A stretch of 64,000 bases of DNA from Pohlia nutans (lineage: Eukaryota > Streptophyta > Bryopsida > Bryales > Mniaceae): assembly GCA_022496805.1 (NCBI GenBank), contig CM040102.1:6311001-6375000 (forward strand), in the 5' to 3' direction. Positions within the stretch are counted from its first letter, which is position 1. Every line of letters starts with the position of its first letter. The translations under genes were made by a program, and so were the position numbers. The notes under the pieces were generated by a model. It did not search any database. It saw only the letters and a list, made by a program, of their open reading frames with translations, and was not told where the DNA came from. Positions 1 to 10,442 of the stretch are shown here, piece by piece.

Positions 1-43
1 AACCAAAAGTCCGGCATCATATGGATTGGTGTCACAAACATTA

Positions 44-308
44 GAGTTAACCGAAAAGTCAGCTCAAGGAGGAAAGTTTTAGCAAACTCATATTGAAATA
101 TAGATAGACCGAAAACTAGTTCATGATGAGTTGGGAGACAATCTAAAGCAAGCCACTGTCATTATTCTCCACACCTCGCAATGACTCCCACACCTTCTAC
201 CAAAGCTCCAAGCAGGGGACGATCTATGACACAAGTATAGCTCAAAAGAGAGGTTAGAAGTACAGCAAAAAAAAAAGTGGGTTAGATGGGCTTCTTTTCG
301 GTTAACTC
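44..308. mobile_element. MITE with TA target duplication, in FIS1 intron 2
   Basis: The element begins GAGTTAACCGAAAAG and ends with the inverted copy ...GGTTAACTC, flanked on both sides by TA. That suggests Tc1/mariner-type mobilisation. A second, inverted copy lies at 1983-2267. It shares the internal GGAGTCATTGCGAGGTGTG-type block but has diverged by small indels. No ORF. Confidence 0.75.
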
Positions 309-335
309 TATTAGTGTGAGGAAAACATGACCTAC

Positions 336-894
336 CTTCTAACATGGCAATACCACGCTGAACATCTGGTCCGTTGCGTGAATGAACAAGAGCCCAAGCC
401 AGTCGCATGATACCATCACTGTTGTCGCCGGACACAGCAGCCTTTTCACCAGAAGCTTCCAATTCGCAGCTCTACATATGCCGTATGTGAGGGTCAGATT
501 CGGACAGTATTATGTCGAAATCTAATTTCCACATCATATTTTGGGACGTCCACGTCACCATAAACTAATCACAAGGTGACATGTGGCATTTTGGACAAAA
601 AGTAATTAATTAATGTCGAAACTGACCACGACGTAGGGTACAGTGTTCTCAGGTGAATCTGAAAAGACGTTTCACTGTCATTTCTTGCAATTACGAGCAC
701 AAACTGGATGTGTTCAAGGCCTACTATACATCCATCAAGATCATCACGCTCCTAATGAAAAGTACATTGGACATGCAAACTAAGAAAAGTACACTTACGG
801 CAATCATTTCTGAGTCTGTCCATGGCAAAGAGTCGCCTCCACCGAAAAAACTCTCAATCTTGGTGCCGATATTGTTGAAAAATGCTTCCGCCAT
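336..894 (-). CDS. FIS1: FIS1-type mitochondrial/peroxisomal fission protein, 5' exons (partial)
   Basis: Two exons of a FISSION1 gene are visible; the rest lies beyond base 1. Exon 1 (799-894) starts MAEAFFNNIGTKIE, contains the typical F-F-x-G-G-D-x-x-P-W motif and ends in a GTAAGT donor. Exon 2 (336-471) follows an AG acceptor and encodes S-C-E-L-E-A-S-G, then the hallmark stretch I-M-R-L-A-W-A-L-V-H-S and V-Q-R-G-I-A-M-L-E, the start of the TPR-like bundle; it ends in phase 1 at a GTAGGT donor. FIS1 is known as a tail-anchored outer-membrane protein of mitochondria and peroxisomes that helps recruit dynamin-related proteins. The membrane anchor would be off-window. I chose the ATG at 894 because it matches the usual short N-terminus; an upstream in-frame ATG would add 25 residues unlike the family. 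A MITE (44-308) sits in intron 2, about 25 bp from the donor. Confidence 0.88.
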
Positions 895-1982
895 CCTGTT
901 GCACTGCATGCAACGAATCAACAGGTCATTGAACTCACTGGCTTTATATTTCCACCAATCAAAGTGCAACAGGACTACTCAGAGAACAAACTGGAAACGC
1001 TCAAAATCTTAGAACTAAAATAAACAGACGATTAACAGATCTGAGGTAGTAAGCTGAAGGTAAAACCACTCAAGATCATGAAAACCGGAACGAAGAAGAC
1101 AGAGGAATCGAATTCTATAAAATTATTCAGCTAAAATTAACCCTTGCTGGCCTGTAACCGGGACTTGGTAATCTGAAAGATTGACATACATAAAGATCGA
1201 CTTGTCACCTTTCTCAGGATTAATTACAGCATCATATTAAAAAGGCACAGCCGGAAATGAAGCTCCTACAACTCTATCGTACTATTTCCTAAATTCATGC
1301 CTGGATCCCTACAACATCACCAAATCTGATAGAAACAACCGACCAAAAAATACACACAAAAAAGAAAAAGAAAATCAACGTCATCAAACTTCACTATCAA
1401 AGTCGTCGCACATCCACACGTACGACCTATAAACCCTAACCCGGAACAATCCACACAACTGCCTCTAAACCCTAACTGTGAACAATCCAGCGATACTTTA
1501 CCGCCTGGATCACAACAGCACGGCATAATCTCACCTTCAAAAGGCAAAAGAAGAAAAAAAGAACCAAAACCACAAACGCCTGTAACGATCCAACTCTGGA
1601 GTCCAAACCCCAATCGAGGGCTTACCTGAATCTGGAAAAATGGGTCACGATCAAAATGCGAGGGAGAATCGGTGTGATAACAATCCTCGACGCGAGAGAA
1701 CAGGATTGATGAAGCAGAGGTATCGGAAATGGAAACGCGGTGGGCGGAGTTTCGTGGATATTCACGCGAGCTTTGGTCGGAGCGGCCGGGCCCGCAACAG
1801 CTTCGTCGCATATCTAGGAACGGTGTAGATTGTTCCTTTGGGTCCACGGCAAGTAATGTACAGTGCGCTCAAATGTAACGGAATGGGGAGCATCTCCAGA
1901 AGTCACCGTCACCAGGAAACTGCAAGGAAGGAAGGGATTTAGAGTCTTTCGCATGTCATGCATCTTCTCTCTTTTGCTAGTA
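895..1982. other. FIS1 upstream region, no supported gene
   Basis: This holds the presumed promoter and 5' leader of the minus-strand FIS1 gene. GC content rises between about 1380 and 1850, as expected near a transcription start. The open frames here (for example 1317-1847 minus) show no recognisable domain and are probably chance or leader sequence. Confidence 0.4.
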
Positions 1983-2267
1983 GAGTTAACCGAAAAGAAG
2001 CCCATCTAACCTCGCTTTTTGCTCTACTTTTAATCTCTTTTTTGAGCTATATAGTGTTGTGTCATAGCTTGTCCCCTTGTGGGCTTGGTAGGAGGTGTAG
2101 GAGTCATTGCGAGGTGTGAAGAATAATGGCAGTGGCTTGTTTTTAGATTGTCTCACAACTCATCATAAACTAGTTTTTAGTCTATTTATATTTCACTACG
2201 AGTTCAAGAGGAGTTCAAGAGGAGTTTGCTAAAACTTTCCTTTTTGTGCTGACTTTTATGTTAACTC
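1983..2267. mobile_element. MITE with TA target duplication, second copy
   Basis: Inverted relative to the copy at 44-308. Terminal GAGTTAAC and GTTAACTC repeats are bounded by TA at 1981-1982 and 2268-2269. It carries a short duplicated GAGTTCAAGAG segment near its right end that the other copy lacks. No ORF. Confidence 0.75.
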
Positions 2268-2696
2268 TAGTGGCATGAAATTTACGGTTCTCTTGCAAGT
2301 ACATACATGAACGGCCATAGAAGTCTAGGTCACTCACCATTTTATTTTGCAGATATGTCTAATTTCATGGAAAAACTATACAAATTTATTCTATTACTGC
2401 AAGAGTTTCCATTTGTGCTTCTTGTTTCTGAAAGGAAAAAAAAACTCAATTAGATTCTTTCTATGATTCTTTCTTAAAAGTACCAAATATAAAGAGTTGT
2501 GAAGGCCTCATTCGGCAAATAATAATTAAAACATAAAATTTTAATTTTTTTAATATAATTTAAAGACTTTTCTCTGATTATCCCAAATAAATATTTTATC
2601 TAGGAATAAAATTGGTAAAACAAATGATGGGTCTCTACCTATTTAGTAATTATAACATCTTTGCAAATTGTAATGTTGTCAGTACAACGCTATGGG

Positions 2697-3246
2697 TTAA
2701 CCCCTAAATGACGGAGGGGGTAAGGGCAAAACATAAATGTGTTATAAAAAATTACTTCTTCAACTTTGATGAAGTTTGGTCCAAAAGAGAAAATGAGGAG
2801 CATGATGTTTAGTAATTATTCATACGGTCAAATTTCAAAAAATAGCTTTTTATTCTCTCATAATGGATATAGAAGCCTTTAGCTTCAAATATTTATCAAA
2901 ATTACAAATTTTATTTTTAGAATTTGAAATTTGATATGATTGGTTAAAACTAGACATTCTATTGTAAAACTAAAAATTGCACATTTTTCAATGGAGAGAA
3001 CATCATTACTTTCCCCAAATAGTAAATTTTCTAACACTAGCCAATGTAGAGGGTATTTGTCTTTGAAAATTTCTCCCCGGTGGAGTTTAACTCGGATCGA
3101 CATAATTCAAATTGGGTTGGAAAGTAGACTTGATTTCCTATTTTAAAATATTTTTTACTTTCTAAAAAAAGGTTTTTTCCATCTCGGGCAGCCCATAAAA
3201 AAAGGGCAGCAACCATAAAATGGTTGATCCGTCACTTAGAGGTTAA
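2697..3246. mobile_element. TTAA MITE (about 550 bp), first of an inverted pair
   Basis: Starts TTAACCCCTAAATGACGGA and ends TCCGTCACTTAGAGGTTAA, so it has imperfect terminal inverted repeats beginning at a TTAA site. The inverted sister copy is at 4134-4672. Open frames inside are not conserved between the copies. Confidence 0.75.
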
Positions 3247-4133
3247 ATTGAGAAAATAGCTAATAGAAACCACTAGTAAAAAGATAGATGATAAATAACC
3301 AAAAAAATGAAGGATGAAAATAGCTAATAAATATAATAAACATATCCAACTCCCTCTAAAATTTGTACCTCATTTCTTTAATATAATGTACATTCAATTT
3401 TGGCACTTTATAGGTAAATTATGACTATACTTTTCAAACGTACAAAACTTCAACACGTGAACTTTTTACATAGCACGTGCATTTTTGACAAAACAAAGTG
3501 TTTAAGTCTAAACTTTTCTTCAAGACACTCATGCTGTGAATTATGTTGTAAAATAAGGAACAATATGGTGTCGCAAAAAAATGAATAAAAGTAGGTCAAT
3601 TCATTTATTATGTAATTAAACTTAACTTTGGGCTTAATTTTTAATTTTGATTTGCCTATACTAGATACAAAAATACCTAGGAATACCATTTTTTTTTATA
3701 ACACCGTATTGTTCTTTATTGCGGCTTCTACCTTCTATCCAAAATTTGGATCCTTGTAAACATTTGTGTAATTGTTATATGTTTTTTTAGATTAAACACA
3801 AAAGGTAGTTAATTGACATCAAAGGTACAATTCCCTATTTTGCACTTGGCCATATAATCATGTACTTGGATTTCAAGTGCACTAAAAATTAAGTCCGGTA
3901 GAAATTGCATGAAAATTTCGCCCAAATTTATTTTCCACAAATTCGGTTGCAAAAAGGATATATTGCAAATTCTTAAAAATTGATGAGTCTCTTTCTTTCG
4001 AATAACCATTATTTGCATTTAGGATATTCCATAATTTGATTCTATATGCAACAAATCGATTTTGGAAGAATTCATACAGAAACAAAGAATTGATTTTTTA
4101 GGAGAGGTGATGGAAAATTGTTGTTATCCCCTA

Positions 4134-4672
4134 AGTGACGGATCAACCATTTTATGGTCTCTGCCCTTTTTTTATGGGCTGCCCGAAATAGAAAAAACAT
4201 TTTTATAGAAAATAAAAAATATTTTTAAATAGGTAATCAAGTCTACTTTCCAACCCAATTTGAATCATGTCAATCCGAGATAAACTTCACTCGGGAGAAA
4301 TTTTCAAAGAAAAACACTTCTACATTGTCTAGTGTTAGAAAACTTACTATTTGGGGAAAGTAATGATGTTCTCTCCGTTGAAAAATTTGCAATTTTTGAT
4401 TTTAGAATAGAATGTCTAGTTTTAACAAATCATACAAAATTTCAAATTCTAAAAATAAAATTTGTGATTCTTATAAATATTTGAAGTTAAATGCTTCTAA
4501 ATTCATTATGAGATGATAAAAAGCTATTTTTTGATATTTGACCATATGGAAAATTACTAAACATCAAGCTCCTCATTTTCTCTTTTGGACCAAACTTCAT
4601 CAAAGTTGAAGAAGTAATTCTTTATAACACATTTATATTTTGCCCTTACCCCCTCCGTCATTTAGGGGTTAA
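4134..4672. mobile_element. TTAA MITE (about 540 bp), second of an inverted pair
   Basis: Reverse-complement copy of 2697-3246, running from TTATCCCCTAAGTGACGGA to CCGTCATTTAGGGGTTAA. With its sister it brackets an 887-bp AT-rich spacer (3247-4133) without a gene. The whole block 2697-4672 can be read as a compound foldback. Confidence 0.75.
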
Positions 4673-5003
4673 GTATTAGTAGCAACATGCGACTCACAAA
4701 CATGCAAGCTAGGCCTAACCAAGCCACTTACTTTTTTTTAATCATGATCTACTATTTTATTATTATTATTATTTAATTTTCTGTCTATCCTAGGGCTGAA
4801 GGTGCAAGGCCACAAGGCCAAAAATAGGGAATTGCATGTTATTAATGCAACTTTTGGTCAAATTTTTTTGCACCAAGTATGGCACAAAAAATGCACCGTA
4901 CATAAGTTGTATTGTGAGAAAAAAATTGGAGATTGGCAAACCATTGTAGTGACTTTGAAAAGCATTTTAATGAATGATGGATTGTAGAGTTACATTACTT
5001 TTG
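4673..5003. other. AT-rich intergenic spacer
   Basis: No gene is visible. The segment around 4800-4880 shares short stretches with the spacer at 3780-3860 in the opposite orientation (loss of a common repeat is possible). Nothing else stands out. Confidence 0.35.
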
Positions 5004-5374
5004 TTAACCCTTAAACGTCAAGAGGGCCTGGACGGGGCAGCCCGGAAAGAATCTAAAAAAAATTTGCAAATTTTTTTTTTTTTTTTTCTTGCAAAAACGG
5101 CTCTGCAGTGCACTGCTGGCTAGCACTATAGCACTGCGGTACTGCTGAACTTTAGCTGCCCCAACCTCAAAACTTGTTCAATTTGATAACTTTGATTGCT
5201 TACCAACGATTCCACAATCTCTCAAATGAGGCGAAAATTTGGAATCTAGATCGCTTTTTCAGTAGCTTTCCAAGGCAACAAGTCTCGCTTGATTTGGTTG
5301 AGAAATGAAACTTTTTTCTCCAATTATTCCTTTATACCAAGTCCGTGGGGCTTGCTTTGACGTTTAAGGGGTAA
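5004..5374. mobile_element. TTAA MITE (about 370 bp)
   Basis: Begins TTAACCCTTAAACGTCAAG and ends CTTTGACGTTTAAGGGGTAA. The termini are related to the other TTAA-starting elements in the window but the interior is different. No ORF. Confidence 0.65.
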
Positions 5375-5551
5375 GACAATGTACAATCTTAGGACTTGAT
5401 TTAAGGCTTCATGCAATCTTATTGGTTTAAATTTAACAACTTTGAATTGGGCCTTAAATCAAGCCCTTATATAAATTGGGCCTTTCCCTAATACAAAATT
5501 TGAGAATTGCCTTAGCGTTGAGTGCCTCTTGAGTTCCTCTTAAGGAAGGCT

Positions 5552-5965
5552 TTAACCCCTAAAGGTCCATCCGTGCATTTTTGGCATAATGTACAGAAAT
5601 AAAACTTCGTTTTTTCATCCATCATGCACAATTTGTAGTGTGAATTTTTTACTATAGATTTTGAGGGAAATTAGCTTCATGCATATGTGAACTGATTAGA
5701 AAGGGGACGATTTATGAAACTTTGATGCCTCATTTGAAGTGATTCACCAAAAAATTGTAAGATCTTAGTTCAAAAGTATTCATGAAAAAACTAACTCATA
5801 AAAATGAAGCAACCAAAAAATCTCCAAAAATCACAACGCTTAGAATTTTATAGAAAAATATTGGTGATAGCAATCATAAATCTAACCATATGGATAGAAT
5901 TTAAAATTCATACATTATGTTCAAAATTTCCCTCCTAATTGCATTTTATAATGCATCTTTGCAAT
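5552..5965. mobile_element. TTAA MITE, left end intact, right end unclear
   Basis: Starts TTAACCCCTAAAGGTCCAT. The interior (about 5600-5770) matches the inverse of 50020-50200, including blocks such as CATGCATATGTGAACTG, so the two are copies of one family. I could not place the right end exactly. Confidence 0.5.
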
Positions 5966-6410
5966 TCTCCAAAGCTTGAGAGAGGTGAGAACCTTGAGAG
6001 CCCCTCTGTTTCCAAACAAAAGCAATTACACATATGACAAGACTAACAAATGAGCGAGTAAAGTTTATTCACTTTGTTTCAATTTAGTCAACTTTATACA
6101 CTGATTTCCTGTACAAGAAAAAAATAGTCCCGCAGCGCAAAAAAAGTCTCTACTCTATCTACTCTTTGATCTAAACAGGTATACTATCCGAATTCCATCT
6201 TGGATGTTTGTTTGCAATGCCGGAACCACTTCAGTGTATTTACTGTTTCTATACAGACTTTCGATTTGAACACATACTTGCTCCCTCTGGGATCAGTATT
6301 TACGTCGTGAGCCCCAAGATCCGTTTTCAAATTGGAGCTTTTCTGAATGTGAAATGTAATGTACAGTTTCACAATAATTAGTAACTTATAGAATTTATAC
6401 AGAAGCCTGA

Positions 6411-7499
6411 TCAAGAAGAGAGCCCAAGACTTAACGTGGCTTCTTCTGGAGTGGAGGGGCACGGAAATTGGATTTTCGGACTGGACGATCGGGTGGCCAT
6501 GGTGAGGTCCAGCTCGATGGCCTCCTCCCTTTCTCTTCCGCTCTCAGAATCAGCTTTGGTTGCGTCGAGGAATGATTCCAAGCAGGAAGCAGGTCTGTAC
6601 TCATCGTTTAGCTCCACTACAGGGACAAACTCTGTCACTTTTTCCTCGGATTTCGTGAAAGCTTTAATATCAGCGAAGCCCTTCATCTGCAACGTCTCTG
6701 TTCTCGCAGCTCCAGAAATCCATCCTTCCTTGAGCAGTTCTAGCGCCATGTGAACCTCGCGTGCTTCTTTCATGAATATTTCCATGTTATGCTCATCCTT
6801 GGAATTCGGTGGTGGATTATCAGAAAGTATCACCGTATGTGGCATTCCTGCTGGATCGATCTTTCCGGTGCGGTACATCTGCAAAGGATTAATGGTTGTT
6901 AGTTAATGTAGTTGGAAAATGAAACAGAGATTGTACAATGAAACATAAATATATTTGAAAAAGAACAACTATTCTTCAACTCTAATCCAAAAAGTTAGGG
7001 TTCAGACCTGAAGATGACTCTTGATATGTGCGATGGTGATGTCGTCCTTATTCATGAGCTGCAATATCCTCTTAGGTGTCGCCTCTGCAGGAAAAGAAAA
7101 AAAAAAAGAATTAGTGAATGTTGGAGGAGATAATAAAAATTTCTTCGCGCCAGGAATTCTCGATCGAACAGAAACATCTATCGACTTTATAAGTGACAAA
7201 AGAACACGAAAGAAAAGATGTGTTAGACAGAACTTACTATCTTTGCCGCCGAGCTTATTGACTGCGCGCATAAAACATTGATGTAGTTCGACTGTCCATT
7301 TCAACTTCTGTGTGCTTGACCGCACGTAAGGCCGCACGTTGCTCCTTTCTCGCTTGAATTCGACTAAAGAATCCTCTGCGCTCAAAGGAATAGTGCGTCT
7401 CCGCTTTGCAGGATGAGGCGGCGCCGGATCGCGGCTCAACCATTTCGGACCCGGGACATCATTTCTAGCATGAGCCGATACAGCCATATTCGCTTCCAA
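6411..7499 (-). CDS. G2-like (GARP) transcription factor with C-terminal EAR-type motifs
   Basis: Three exons, 7238-7499, 7008-7084 and 6411-6878, join in frame with GT-AG borders to give 268 residues. Residues about 55-120 form a GARP/Myb-like DNA-binding domain: V-R-P-Y-V-R-S, then L-K-W-T-V-E-L-H, A-V-N-K-L-G-G, A-T-P-K-R-I-L-Q-L-M and the signature A-H-I-K-S-H-L-Q-M-Y-R. The V-R-x-Y-V-R-S lead-in is typical of the non-KANADI G2-like subgroup, so I do not call it KANADI. The C-terminus has I-E-L-D-L-T-M and ends A-T-L-S-L-G-L-S-S; L-x-L-x-L is the EAR repression motif, suggesting a nuclear repressor (inference). The start ATG at 7499 gives a short neutral N-terminus. The probable 3' UTR is at about 6100-6410. 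Confidence 0.9.
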
Positions 7500-9073
7500 G
7501 TATAATAATTTATAACCTAAAGCCGTACGTAGAATGTCACAGGATTGCGCTTCAAAATCCTTGTGTAGTATAAGTTCTCCGCTCTTCGCTCTCCGTCAAC
7601 AAGCGCTTCGAAAACCTGAAAATGAATCCCAGACATCCACGTTAAGCGAGTATATATAGCCCTCGAGCATGCCTACCGGGAAGCAGACAATGCAGCACAC
7701 CGGACATTCGCGATTCATCCATTCACCGTGCCACGCAAGCCAGGAAATAGTCGCACACTCGGTTGCTTGGCAATCACGCAACCGGATCTGTCCGAGCCAG
7801 AACGTCTCAAAATTCCACCGGAGCACACCAATGGTGTCCGTGGCAGAATATTTCGACTGACGATCACAATTTACAAAACGGAGAAGAACTGTCCATAGTC
7901 ATTACCGTAAGTATCAAGTATGGCCAAATCTGATGGACATGTTTCAAAACCACCGCCGTTCACTCTCAACAAGACTCGATAATAACAAAGAATGCATTCT
8001 CAATCCCTCGTCATCTCCAACACGAAGGAAACTATCAACAAAACTACACAAGAGTGCTCAAACTACATTCGGGACTAAGAAGAATTTTCTTACTTGATAC
8101 AATAATCTGAAGCCGAATTGATGACTCGTCGAAGAAAAAGACTCCTTTTGTCTGTCTCAGCAATGGCCTCAACTCGAGAGATATGATTGATTATCGGTCT
8201 GCAAAACACGTAGTAAACAGTGCAGACAGTTTCGGGTATGGCGGAAGGAATTCTTGCTTTACTGTACTGTATGACGACATGTAGCAAATCGAAATGAACT
8301 CTAGACAAGAATAAATCATTCTATTATTATAAAATACGTGTGAACGCGCATTTGCCGACACAGCTTCACGCGTTTATTACAGGAATATATTAAATTTCCA
8401 CTGTAGTAGCTTCGTCGGGAAGCTACTGTGCTCCTGCTGGCTTCCAAGATTTACGGTCTGTAGGAGATTGCGCTTACAGACATCCTGAGTTCCTGACTTT
8501 TACTTTCCAAGCTGTGGAAAGCGAATGTGGACTGCTTCAAAACCTGAGCTCGAAGTGCCGACCAAACGTGAAGCTCGTCAGAGCATAAGACAAATTACGG
8601 AAGGACCTTCCCGACTGAATGTCGGCTACACTGGTACCGTGTATGCAATTCCTCCTGAAGCGTTAAGCGTTTCATGATCGGGGATCTCTAACAATCAAGA
8701 TTTCTCCTCAAAGAAATTCTTGATTGTGCATATTCTCTATCATCTGCATTGTATAACTTTGATTGATCTGCAAACATCGGGGATTCGAGGAGAAGATCTG
8801 AAGAAGGCAGAACGCGCCGTGAAGGTACGAATCTTCATCGCTTAGTAAAATCAAATAAATACTCAACGGTACATGAGGTCGTGATCACGTCATTACTTTG
8901 AATCTTACAAATTGATTACCAGAATGTACGAAAAATTTACAGACAATTGCTCAACGGCAGAAAAAGTACTTACTAGTGACCAGAAAGTTATGCAGATCGA
9001 TTCTGGCAAGCCCTATCGGCAAGTCGATTGATTCCGGCAAACTCTAACGGAGTTTTTCTACAAAAATTAATAC
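7500..9073. other. Upstream region of the GARP gene, no confirmed gene
   Basis: GC content is moderate and there are several short open frames, so 5' leader exons are possible. One plus-strand stretch ending at a GTACGA donor near 8825 reads L-Q-T-S-G-I-R-G-E-D-L-K-K-A-E-R-A-V-K and looks exon-like, but I could not link it to other exons or a family. Confidence 0.3.
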
Positions 9074-9205
9074 GTTAAATTGCTTGGCAAGGGAATTCAT
9101 GTGAAGCTCTGGCTTGATAGTTCCTTTGACGATCTCCGGAAAATCTTCTCCGCCCCGCGACCAAGTCACAACGCAAGCTTGACTTCGTCTCTCTCGTTTA
9201 GCAGA
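9074..9205 (-). CDS. Candidate orphan exon (44 codons), family unknown
   Basis: The frame between a CAG acceptor (just above 9205) and a GTATTA donor (9073) reads S-A-K-R-E-R-R-S-Q-A-C-V-V-T-W-S-R-G-G-E and continues to L-A-K-Q-F-N. Composition and border signals are exon-like, and 132 bases is a whole number of codons. I do not recognise the protein and found no partner exon. A 29-bp near-perfect palindrome (9212-9241), matching the ends of the MITE at 29447-29661, lies directly upstream of the acceptor. Confidence 0.25.
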
Positions 9206-9406
9206 CTGAAGGTAAATTAGTGTGGTCCACACTAATTTACATCTGAACCTGCAGACACATCTTTTATTAACTTTAAAAATTATGTCCAAAAGCCCTAGCC
9301 TTAATTATTAATCCTTTAGTGCGCCAGCGTCCATATATTGGACGACGAATAGATTGAAGTTATTCGGATCTCATTGAGATTGAATAGTTTTCATCCACCA
9401 AAATTA

Positions 9407-9769
9407 GATGGATAGAAACTCCGGTCTCTTTAGAGGCCGGCGTGAATGAAGTGTCCGTTCGTAATGCCAATGATCCGATGCCCACCGGACAAAGGGAAAT
9501 TGGGACAATACTACTCTCCCCTTTCGAGGATGGACATTATAGTGACACACTATGCTACTACCTTGCTAGCTACTAGTGCCTTGAAGATACCGGACATGGT
9601 ATCCCCCAAAAGGGCTTTGAGGTACCCATACAACAAGGTCGAAGGACCCCCCACCATAGTTGGGTGGACTATAGTGGTGAGCACCACGCCGGCATGGGGA
9701 ATAGAACCCACAACCTCCTCATTGGGGGCCATGAGCCCCAACCACCAAGCCAAGGCCCGTGGTGCCTTT
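9407..9769 (-). mobile_element. tRNA-derived SINE with 11-bp target duplication
   Basis: Read on the minus strand, the 5' head contains an A-box-like GGCTTGGTGGTTGGGG and a B-box-like GTGGGTTCTATTCCCC, the internal RNA polymerase III promoter layout of tRNA-derived SINEs. The insert is flanked by direct repeats of CACCAAAATTA (9396-9406 and 9770-9780), which interrupt the MITE sequence. Other copies: 41467-41735 (5' part) and 26346-26480 (3' part). Confidence 0.85.
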
Positions 9770-10442
9770 CACCAAAATTACTCTTGATTCTTGTGCAAGT
9801 TGACTAATCTTTAAACGGTTTGAATCTTCAAAATAGGTTATTATGGTTTTTGGGAAAAAAAAAAAAAACACAATCTGTTTATGTCAAGTTTCATTCTTAA
9901 TTCAAAAAGTGAGACTTCAAACATGATTTTTCAAAATAGGTAGAATCAAATAATGGAAACCATACCGTCTCGTAAAGCATGTTATTCCAATTTCATTACA
10001 ATTTTTTGAAATTTTTTTCTTTTGATTTGGGAATTTTAATTGAATTTCAAGAGAGTACTATTCAAAATTAAATAAAAAATATTAATTAAAAATATGATGC
10101 ATCCAACAGTACAGATGTGATCTTCACATTCACATTTACAAGTTTTCTTTGTAGGGTTCCCGGGTACGCAACTCCCATATTATACGCAGGGGGCATCGGC
10201 ATTAAAACGGCTTAATATAGGACGGCTTTTGTAAAAATTATACCAAATTATACAAAAATAAAAGGATTAAAAAGTTGGGTGAAGATCAAATTAAATAAAA
10301 TGAGATGTAGAAAAAGTTGGGTTGTACATTTATTAAAAAAACCCTCCACAACATATATAAAGAATTAAAACACCTATTTTTTAAACCTTGTAGAGCGTCT
10401 AATAGGGGTGTTAGAAGTAGATGATAGTTTGGATCTGTGCTC

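Noticed and set aside
1317..1847. Open frame of 176 codons on the minus strand upstream of FIS1
   Set aside because: No recognisable motif, biased composition in the C-terminal half, and it overlaps the likely FIS1 promoter and leader.
6411..7499. KANADI identity for the GARP gene
   Set aside because: The M-Y-R-T after the signature is KANADI-like, but the V-R-x-Y-V-R-S lead-in and the missing KANADI flanks fit another G2-like subgroup.
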